Shown here piece after piece: positions 7,503-12,331 of a DNA stretch of 12,331 nucleotides (position 1 is its first letter; the number at the start of each line of letters is the position of its first letter). The notes under the pieces were generated by a model. It saw nothing but the letters and a program-made list of their open reading frames with translations. It ran no database searches and was not told the DNA's origin. A program made the position numbers and the translations under genes. The stretch is from an uncultured Planctomycetaceae bacterium. Lineage in GTDB: Bacteria > Planctomycetota > Planctomycetia > Pirellulales > Pirellulaceae. The DNA lies in NCBI GenBank assembly GCA_937967665.1, contig CALBSZ010000019.1:1-12331 (forward strand), in the 5' to 3' direction.

Positions 7503-7594
7503 CGGCGGTCCCTTCTACCCCTTTCAACGGTCATCGATCCAACATAGGTTAACAGCATCTTCACTTAGCTTCTGCTCTTTGCAAAGGGGATGCG

Positions 7595-8413
7595 ATGTCC
7601 GGCAAGTCCGTTCGATATCTGGTTTTCGACATCGAATCGGTGGCCGACGGACGCCTGGTGGCCGCCATACGCTATCCTGGTGAAGGTCTGTCTCCCGAGG
7701 AAGCCGTGGCGAACTACCGCGCGGAGCTCATGGAGAAATATGAAACCGACTTCATTCCGTATACGTTTCAGGTGCCGGTCTCGGTAGTGGTCGCAAAAGT
7801 GTCCGCCGACTTCCAGCTGATGGATTTGGTGGCCCTGGACGAACCGGACTTCCGACCGCACGTCATCACCGAAAACTTCTGGCGTGGCTGGGAGGCATAC
7901 AAGCAGCCGACGTTTGTGACGTTCAACGGCCGCACCTTTGACATCCCATTGATGGAGTTGGCGGCGTTTCGCTACGGCCTCAACTTAAGCCGCTGGTTCG
8001 CGTTCAGCGGCAAGTCGTTCGAACAACCTCGCAACCGCTACAACACCGAATCGCACCTGGATTTGCAGGAAGTACTGACCAATTTCGGCGCGGTCCGATT
8101 TAACGGCGGGTTGAATCTTTCCGCGAATCTCATCGGCAAACCCGGGAAGATCGATGTCCAAGGTCACATGGTTCAGGACCTGTACAACGAAGGGCGTCTG
8201 GCTGAGATCAACGACTACTGCCGTTGCGACGTCCTGGATACGTACTTTGTGTTCTTGCGTTCGAGCATCATGCTGGGGCGACTGACTCTGGAGCGCGAAC
8301 AGGAAATCATCGACGAGACGAAGCAGTTCCTGGAGTCGCGTGCGGGAAGCAGTCCGGGAATCCAACAGTACCTGACCCACTGGGGTGATTGGGAAAACCC
8401 CTGGACTTCGTAA
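7595..8413 (+). CDS. DEDDy 3'-5' exonuclease, DNA_pol_B_exo2 type (PolB-like)
   Basis: 272 residues from ATG 7595, preceded by AAAGGGGA (7583-7590). It belongs to the RNase H-like predicted exonucleases related to the proofreading domain of family B DNA polymerases (PF10108). The three exonuclease motifs are intact: Exo I FDIES (Asp12, Glu14), Exo II TFNGRTFDIPLM (Asp116), and Exo III INDYCRCDVLDTYFVFLR (Tyr208, Asp212), making it the DEDDy class. No polymerase domain follows; the protein is a stand-alone nuclease. The C-terminal part (about 230-272) is helical and ends HWGDWENPWTS. Expected role is metal-dependent removal of nucleotides from DNA 3' ends in repair or replication; the physiological substrate is not known from sequence. 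It is divergent from pepT and convergent with fur, with 113 bp between their ends. Confidence 0.88.
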   Translation: MSGKSVRYLVFDIESVADGRLVAAIRYPGEGLSPEEAVANYRAELMEKYETDFIPYTFQVPVSVVVAKVSADFQLMDLVALDEPDFRPHVITENFWRGWEAYKQPTFVTFNGRTFDIPLMELAAFRYGLNLSRWFAFSGKSFEQPRNRYNTESHLDLQEVLTNFGAVRFNGGLNLSANLIGKPGKIDVQGHMVQDLYNEGRLAEINDYCRCDVLDTYFVFLRSSIMLGRLTLEREQEIIDETKQFLESRAGSSPGIQQYLTHWGDWENPWTS

Positions 8414-8501
8414 CGGATTGCCGTCGCGGCGAGTTGGAAGGTGGGAGGCTCGCAGACTGCGGGCCGATGAACCCGGCGGACGCGAGCATCCAGAGAACAA
8501 T

Positions 8502-8534
8502 TCAGCCGCTCTCAGATCAGCCGCTCTCAGATCA
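8502..8534. repeat. 15-bp tandem duplication over the fur stop codon
   Basis: The 15-bp unit AGCCGCTCTCAGATC occurs at 8504-8518 and again at 8519-8533, with flanking bases extending the period to 33 bp. The second copy holds the stop codon of the Fur-family gene (8527-8529), so the first copy provides a second in-frame TGA 15 nt further on in the minus-strand message. Confidence 0.85.
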
Positions 8535-9030
8535 AATCCACTTTTCGCTTCTTGCGTCGTTTCGCCTTGCGACACGACTCGCAGACTCCCGTTATGATCA
8601 AGCGATGCCCCTTCACTTGGAATTGGTGTTCGCTGGCGACCTGGTCACGCAAGGCAAGCAACTCGTCGCTTTGAAACTCAATCAGCTTCTCGCACTTGTT
8701 GCAGTACAGGTGATCGTGCTCGGGATAGCCGTAGTCGTGTTCATAAACGGCGCGACCGTCCAATTCAAATTTCCGCAGCAGGCCGGCGTCGACGAATTCG
8801 CTGAGTGTCCGATAGACGGTCGGACGGCTGACATAGCCGGAAGATCCTTTCGAGGGCAATTGATCGATGAGCGTGTCCGCGTCGAAGTGTTCGTGGTGGT
8901 TGAAGACATGTTCCACCAGAATCCGCCGCTGTTCCGTATTCCGCATACCGCGGCTCTGCAAGTACTCTTCAAAACGCTCCCGTGGGGTGAGCGCGGTTGG
9001 CACGGTTCCTAAGGACTGGTCGTCGGACAT
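8527..9030 (-). CDS. fur: Fur-family metal-dependent transcriptional regulator
   Basis: 167 residues, slightly longer than typical Fur (about 150) because of an N-terminal extension and a basic tail. Fur proteins are cytoplasmic dimers that repress iron-uptake or related genes when metal is bound. Winged-helix region: RNTEQRRILVEHVFNHHEHFDADTLIDQL (30-58) and recognition segment YVSRPTVYRTLSEFVDAGLL (66-85). Dimerisation and metal region: YEHDYGYPEHDHLYCNKCEKLIEF (96-119) with His105 and His107, plus two CxxC pairs (Cys110/113 and Cys150/153) for structural zinc. Glu118 in LIEF is Fur-like, where PerR proteins usually have Asp, so iron sensing is favoured but zinc or peroxide sensing is not excluded. 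The tail 154-164 is almost all Lys and Arg. A small dyad TCAA-CTTA-TTGA (9035-9046) sits just before the start and could be an autoregulatory site. Start has only a weak ribosome site. Confidence 0.92.
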   Translation of the reverse strand: MSDDQSLGTVPTALTPRERFEEYLQSRGMRNTEQRRILVEHVFNHHEHFDADTLIDQLPSKGSSGYVSRPTVYRTLSEFVDAGLLRKFELDGRAVYEHDYGYPEHDHLYCNKCEKLIEFQSDELLALRDQVASEHQFQVKGHRLIITGVCESCRKAKRRKKRKVDLI

Positions 9031-9404
9031 AAAATCAACTTATTGAGACAAGAAACGAAGAAAACGCTTGAAATTCCACAGCTGCACCTCGTCGTGGTAT
9101 CAATAACGATTCTAGTACAGTCGACCACCCGTGCCAAGACTTTGACTCTGCGGCCGCGCGGCCGGGGGGGCAAAAAAGGGCACATTTTTTGTGATGCGTC
9201 CCGAGCGTTTGAGGGACGGCTGTATCATTGCTCGGGCTTTGTGACCGCGTGGATTGACGGTTGCGTAACGGCTGGCTCCACACGAGCCGAACGATCTTCA
9301 ACGCTGTGAAACCCGGGTGCAGAGCCATAACTCTAAAATGGAAGACTCGGGCGGAGCCGTGACGCTACAAGCATGAGACTAGGTTCTGTTTTAAAACCGG
9401 AGAA

Positions 9405-9481
9405 GGGTGGCTGTGGTGGAGCGAAGCGACCCCACAGATCCTTGGATTCCGGGGGCTCGCTTCACTCGACCCCAGCCACCC
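9405..9481. repeat. Large imperfect inverted repeat (REP-like)
   Basis: The left arm at 9405-9433 (begins GGGTGGCTGTGGTGGAGCGA) and the right arm at 9452-9481 (ends CCAGCCACCC) are reverse complements except for three substitutions and one single-base gap, around an 18-bp centre. The motif of GGGTGGCTG with GAAGCGA resembles dispersed intergenic repeats I associate with planctomycete genomes; that association is from memory, not a search. Confidence 0.7.
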
Positions 9482-9558
9482 ATGACAACAACGCGAGATT
9501 TAAGACAAAGCCTAAACGTTGCGGGCAGTGGACTTGAAAGACCGTGACGGAAGGGGAG

Positions 9559-9585
9559 GGCGGCAACGCGGGATGCGTTACCGCC
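9559..9585 (-). terminator. Stem-loop downstream of flgM
   Basis: GGCGGCAACGC (9559-9569) and GCGTTACCGCC (9575-9585) form an 11-bp stem with a 5-nt loop. The single non-complementary position is a C-A clash on plus-strand RNA but a G-U wobble on minus-strand RNA. The hairpin therefore suits the flgM transcript, whose stop codon ends at 9617. A pyrimidine-rich stretch, not a pure U-run, follows. Confidence 0.45.
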
Positions 9586-9616
9586 GATGCCGGCGCTGAC
9601 GCCATGTGCTCGCTTT

Positions 9617-9895
9617 TCACGCAATTTCGTCCAGCAAGCGATCCAAAGCAATGTCTAACTTGTCGTCCGTTTCATAAACTCCCGATTCAATCGCCGCTCG
9701 AATGGCAGTGACGCGGTCCGCCCGTACATCGGACGCCTCGCGCGCACGGCTAACCAGATCCGCCTCTTTTGAAATGCTCAGTTCGTCGGTCGGTTGCGTC
9801 GAAGAGGCAGGAGCCGGCTTTTCAATCGGCTGGGAACGCTGAGGCCCGCTGATGGACTGTGGACCATGAATGGAATTCGTACCGTAGATTTGCAT
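9617..9895 (-). CDS. flgM: Anti-sigma-28 factor FlgM
   Basis: 92 residues from ATG 9895, with a GGGGGA ribosome site upstream. FlgM binds and blocks the flagellar sigma factor FliA until the hook-basal body is complete, then is exported, releasing late-gene transcription. The C-terminal FliA-binding region is clear: VRADRVTAIRAAIESGVYETDDKLDIALDRLLDEIA (57-92). The N-terminal half (MQIYGTNSIHGPQSISGPQRSQ and a Pro/Ser/Thr-rich stretch) is low in predicted structure, as expected for a protein that travels unfolded through the export channel. No other flagellar gene (flgI, flgJ, flgN, flgK) is in the window, so it is an isolated copy here. I could not find a convincing sigma-28 promoter upstream. 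Confidence 0.9.
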   Translation of the reverse strand: MQIYGTNSIHGPQSISGPQRSQPIEKPAPASSTQPTDELSISKEADLVSRAREASDVRADRVTAIRAAIESGVYETDDKLDIALDRLLDEIA

Positions 9896-10814
9896 CGTTT
9901 ACTTTCCCCCAAACAGGCTTACGCGGTGTGAAACTTCGGCTCTCTCGTCAGCGTCGCAATCCGTGTCGGGGGATGATGCGGTCCGTGCAAAGTCAGGCGA
10001 CTCATGGCGAACGCAATCGAAAGCACCCGTGTTATCGTCGAACGCGTAGCTGGGATTCAACCGAATCCTGGGAAGAACTCCTTGTAGGGTTAACAGGCAT
10101 CCCCGCTCGTTGTACCGGCTATGTCGTTTGGCGGCGAAGGATCAAGCTTTTCCAATCCTGTCGAAGGTCAAACCAACAGCCGCCGTGGGCGAGTCAGCGG
10201 GGCTTGGTGTTTCTTGCCGCCTCGTGATCCGCCGGGAATCCGGCTGGCGGACTTGACTCGTCATTGTTTACGCAAACGGAAGCACCTTAGTTCCAGGCAA
10301 TCCGCGGAATTTCTTTGGGACATACCGCTGGCGCCGGATTATAGGGATGCCCGTATCATGCGGCAAGATCAGCCCGGGTACCGGCATAGACGTCGTACGC
10401 TAGCAGTTCCTGCTGAAACCGGGACGTTGGCGCGGCGGCCTGAGCCGGGAATTTTCGTCGACCAGTCGAATAATGCCACCACGGAGTGGAGTGAATGGAG
10501 CCGATCTTCAGGTAGTTGAAAGGGACGGAACGAAACCGGTCCGGCTCGGTTTGCCGTCGGATTCCCGCTCGGCACGCGCGGCACGACCACATCAAAATGG
10601 GGTATTCGCTCCGGTCTGGTAACGTCTGGGACGCCCGGACGTGTTTGGCCCTGGAACAGAAAATCGCGGCAACAGGGATCGCTTTCGTCGAGAAAAACAG
10701 CGTTCCTTCCGCCTGAATTACGGTTAACGGCATGAGGTTGGATGCCTCCTGCATTCCCAATTCTCTGTCCACAGGTTACCTTATCTCCTCAGACACTCAT
10801 CACGGAACCATTTC
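9896..10814. other. Gene-poor interval of about 0.9 kb
   Basis: Several open frames exist (10121-10519 plus, 10356-10772 minus, 9859-10227 plus), but none has a recognisable family, a good ribosome site or a plausible composition. A 27-codon frame at 10005-10088 reads like protein but is too short to support. Structures noted: TCCGCC/GGCGGA with an inner GCCGG-GAAT-CCGGC (10228-10251), and AAACCG/CGGTTT (10533-10552). No tRNA, CRISPR or transposase is seen. Decayed gene, regulatory RNA or plain spacer all remain possible. Confidence 0.5.
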
Positions 10815-11597
10815 ATGCTCCAGCGGAAACCGATATTCCCCAACGTCATCGAGATCAACTTCCAAGCCGGCCATCTGCTGGGTTGCAACGTGTATTTGGT
10901 GTTCGACGCGGATGAATGGCTTTTGATTGACATCGGCTACGAGGAAACCGTTGACGAAATCATCGAACTGATTCGTCAACTTGATTTTCCTCTGTCTCAA
11001 TGCAAGACCCTGATCGCCACCCACGCCGATGTGGACCACATCCAGGGGCTCGCGCGGGTAAAACAACTCGTGCGGACTACGGTCACTTCACACCCCCTGG
11101 CACAACCGCCACTCCAGTCCGGTGATCGCTTGATGACGTTCGCCGAAATTGAAGCGCACGACATTCATCTGCCCATGCCCCCGGTGGAAGTGGAGAACAC
11201 GGTTGACGAAGGCGACTTCATTCAGGTTGGCGGTCTGTCGCTCGAGGTCTGGCACACTCCTGGACACACCGACAGCCAACTATCGTTCCGGATGGGGGAC
11301 CTGCTGTTTTCCGCGGACAACATCTATCGCGACGGTTGCGTGGGGGCTATCGATGCCCATCACGGCAGTGACATCAACGAATTCATCGCCTCGTTGCAAC
11401 GCATCCGGAATAGCGATGTGAAGTGGCTACTGCCAAGTCACGGGCCGATCTTCGCCAAAGACAATAAGCTGCTGGATCAAACCATCGCGCGCCTGGAAAC
11501 CTATTTGCATATGGCCGATTTCGGCACCTGCGCCATCGACTGGCCTCTCATGGACGCGTGGGAACAGGAAATCGCCGAAGGCAAACTGCCCTCGTGA
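10815..11597 (+). CDS. Metallo-beta-lactamase-fold hydrolase with variant HxDxDH motif
   Basis: 260 residues from ATG 10815, with GGAA about 8 nt upstream. The MBL fold is shown by CNVYLVFDADEWLLIDIGYEE (24-44), the metal motif ATHADVDHIQG (68-78), HTPGHTDSQLSF (147-158, His151), LLFSADNIY (163-171, bridging Asp168) and LLPSHGPIF (205-213, His209). In the usual HxHxDH the second ligand is His; here it is Asp72 (His70, Asp72, Asp74, His75). All other ligands are kept, so two metals could still bind, with altered chemistry. Members of this superfamily include glyoxalase II-type thioesterases, lactonases and others; substrate cannot be assigned. No signal peptide, so cytoplasmic. The C-terminal segment (about 215-260) is helical, with the acidic end EIAEGKLPS. 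It stands alone, with 150 bp to the next gene. Confidence 0.88.
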   Translation: MLQRKPIFPNVIEINFQAGHLLGCNVYLVFDADEWLLIDIGYEETVDEIIELIRQLDFPLSQCKTLIATHADVDHIQGLARVKQLVRTTVTSHPLAQPPLQSGDRLMTFAEIEAHDIHLPMPPVEVENTVDEGDFIQVGGLSLEVWHTPGHTDSQLSFRMGDLLFSADNIYRDGCVGAIDAHHGSDINEFIASLQRIRNSDVKWLLPSHGPIFAKDNKLLDQTIARLETYLHMADFGTCAIDWPLMDAWEQEIAEGKLPS

Positions 11598-11611
11598 GAG
11601 CGTCGAGGGCA
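11587..11611 (+). other. Stem-loop across the stop codon of the MBL-fold gene
   Basis: TGCCCTCG (11587-11594) and CGAGGGCA (11604-11611) form a perfect 8-bp stem with a 9-nt loop that contains the stop codon TGA (11595-11597). No U-run follows, so it is not a typical intrinsic terminator; a 3'-end protecting hairpin is possible. Confidence 0.45.
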
Positions 11612-11747
11612 AAGCAGACCGGCGCGTGACAATGGAAGGTATTCCAGTTGTAGCGAAAATTCCCTCAATTCCGGTTGTGCCGATCGCCGATCTTAACAAC
11701 ACACGACTCAATGCGCAATTCGTATGCACGAGCAAAGGGGGGAATCG

Positions 11748-12068
11748 ATGCTCCGGACAACTTTGGCGGCTATTCTGGTATTACTTTGCCTAACTTCCAC
11801 GGTCGCCAACGCGCAGCAACCGCGCGCTTACGGCAGCACCTGGGGCGGCACCTACGGCAGTCGGGACTGGGAACGGTTCTACCACTACCCATACGTCTAC
11901 TACCCCCAGAACTTCTGGGGAAATGAATACTATCGCAGTAGTGATGACCTGTATCATCGCTATCCGCCGGAAATGCGGATCCCGGTCTATAACAAGAAGT
12001 GGCATAACTACTATCCCAACCCACGCCGCTACCATTCGGGACACCATTTCATCCTGGACGTCTTCTAG
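11748..12068 (+). CDS. Small secreted Tyr/Trp/His-rich protein
   Basis: 106 residues from ATG 11748, chosen because AAGGGGGGA (11735-11743) lies 5 nt upstream and the signal peptide begins here; an in-frame ATG at 11724 is less likely. Residues 1-22 (MLRTTLAAILVLLCLTSTVANA before QQ) are a signal peptide. The mature part of about 84 residues has 15 Tyr, 4 Trp, 4 Phe and 6 His and no Cys. It contains TWGGTYGSRDWERFYHYPYVYYPQ (31-54), FWGNEYYRSSDDLYHRYPPEMRIPVYNKKWHNYYP (56-90) and a terminal HHFILDVF. I recall conserved planctomycete proteins of this pattern, sometimes labelled calmodulin-binding; nothing in the sequence supports that label. No catalytic motif is visible. A structural or surface role is a guess. 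The strong ribosome site and a good terminator suggest an actively expressed single gene. Confidence 0.83.
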   Translation: MLRTTLAAILVLLCLTSTVANAQQPRAYGSTWGGTYGSRDWERFYHYPYVYYPQNFWGNEYYRSSDDLYHRYPPEMRIPVYNKKWHNYYPNPRRYHSGHHFILDVF

Positions 12069-12077
12069 GGTTCACTG

Positions 12078-12111
12078 GCAACTCACACCTCTTACGGCGT
12101 GTAGAAGTTGC
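12078..12111 (+). other. Imperfect stem-loop just after the aromatic-rich gene
   Basis: GCAACT (12078-12083) pairs with AGTTGC (12106-12111), and inner ACAC/GTGT bases extend the stem with a bulge; AATTTTA follows. It could be a first, weak terminator or a 3' stabilising structure 10 nt after the stop codon. The stronger terminator lies further on. Confidence 0.35.
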
Positions 12112-12200
12112 AATTTTAGTGGAAGCAGCTATTGAAGGCTGGGACTTTGTGTGTGACAATTCCCCCCAGGAACGCGGGATTCGACAATTCCCTAGTTCTA

Positions 12201-12239
12201 GCCTTCCGTAGATACTGCCCCATCTGCGGAGGGCGTTTT
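12201..12239 (+). terminator. Rho-independent terminator
   Basis: GCCTTCCGTAGAT (12201-12213) and ATCTGCGGAGGGC (12222-12234) form a 13-bp stem with two G-U wobbles on the plus-strand RNA and an 8-nt loop, followed by G and four T (12236-12239). On the opposite strand those two wobbles become A-C clashes. It therefore serves plus-strand transcription, most simply that of the gene ending at 12068. Confidence 0.65.
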
Positions 12240-12260
12240 CATGCGCTCTCGATTGCCCTA

Positions 12261-12331
12261 GTGCCTCGTCCAGATTTAATATTGGGGTTCGGTAAAGGGG
12301 TCAGGACTCAATTGTGCGAAGCACCCGAAGG
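12261..12331. repeat. REP/IS200-associated-like repeat cut by the window edge
   Basis: The stretch from GTGCCTCGTCCAG through TTCGGTAAAGGGGTCAGGAC (12290-12309) to a GTGC-GAA-GCAC hairpin (12314-12324) matches a pattern I associate with intergenic repeats flanking REP-associated tyrosine transposases and IS200-like elements. No transposase lies in the window; one may lie to the right, or this may be a solitary repeat. Recognition is from memory. Confidence 0.4.

Larger units (their letters stand above)
9031..9616. other. Non-coding interval between fur and flgM, rich in hairpins
   Basis: Open frames here (for example 9043-9309 plus, 9035-9328 minus) show no recognisable domain or good ribosome site. 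Structures seen: a perfect palindrome CGGCCGCGCGGCCG (9151-9164) running into seven G; CAAAAAA (9171-9177) facing TTTTTTG (9185-9191); CGTCCC/GGGACG (9197-9218); GGCTC/GAGCC (9274-9288); and the larger inverted repeat and flgM-side hairpin listed separately. It contains the upstream region of fur and the downstream region of flgM, both on the minus strand. Confidence 0.6.

Noticed and set aside
7503..7594. Divergent promoter between pepT and the exonuclease gene
   Set aside because: A promoter must exist in these 92 bp, but no -35/-10 pair with proper spacing could be chosen over background.
9043..9130. Fur box upstream of the Fur-family gene
   Set aside because: The AT-rich stretch GGTATCAATAACGATTCTAG only loosely resembles the known 19-bp box; symmetry is too poor to call a site.
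9035..9328. Small frames on both strands between fur and flgM
   Set aside because: No ribosome site, no domain, and they run through palindromes and homopolymer tracts.
10005..10088. 27-codon frame beginning MANAIESTRVIVERVAG
   Set aside because: It reads like protein and has a partial AGGCGA site, but is too short to support without conservation data.
10356..10772. 138-codon minus-strand frame in the gene-poor interval
   Set aside because: No recognisable motif, no convincing ribosome site, and no plausible order of secondary structure.

Overview
The window looks like a chromosomal segment from a planctomycete, probably of the Pirellulales/Pirellulaceae type. This is inferred from several features: a short FlgM with a GP-rich N-terminus, a MoeA fused to a periplasmic-binding-like domain, a secreted prenyltransferase/squalene-oxidase-repeat protein carrying CxxCH, a small aromatic-rich secreted protein ending in HHFILDVF, loosely packed single genes, and GC-rich palindromic repeats between genes. 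No database search was possible, so the lineage is a judgement from recognised protein families.

Layout, left to right. A secreted alpha/beta hydrolase (acetyl-xylan-esterase-like) on the minus strand runs off the left edge (1-1342). A small OB-fold-type DUF3127 protein with an SSB-like acidic tail is on the plus strand (1489-1869). Its stop codon shares one CTAG with the stop of a convergent MoeA-PBP fusion (1866-3797). Just upstream of moeA, on the same strand, is a secreted alpha-toroid protein with a haem-type CxxCH (3848-4849). A 330-bp gap holds a 30-bp perfect palindrome, a 31-bp direct repeat and a hairpin. Next come a GT2-like glycosyltransferase (5181-6125) and peptidase T (6273-7502), both minus. 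Divergent from pepT is a DEDDy 3'-5' exonuclease of the DNA_pol_B_exo2 type (7595-8413, plus), which converges on a Fur-family regulator (8527-9030, minus).

The region 9031-9616 is non-coding and carries a large imperfect inverted repeat and several hairpins. It is followed by the anti-sigma-28 factor flgM (9617-9895, minus), standing apart from other flagellar genes. The interval 9896-10814 (about 0.9 kb) has no gene I can support. On the plus strand follow a metallo-beta-lactamase-fold hydrolase with a variant HxDxDH metal motif (10815-11597) and the small Tyr/Trp/His-rich secreted protein (11748-12068), which has a good intrinsic terminator at 12201-12239. The right edge cuts into a repeat resembling REP/IS200-type elements.

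The genes do not form one pathway. They are mostly single transcription units of housekeeping or cell-envelope type: Mo-cofactor insertion, peptide turnover, DNA proofreading-type nuclease, metal regulation and motility control, plus secreted proteins. I see no CRISPR array, tRNA, rRNA, prophage or defence island. The points most worth a second look are the SSB-like tail and shared stop of the DUF3127 gene, the MoeA-PBP fusion, the aromatic-rich secreted protein, and the three different intergenic repeat families.
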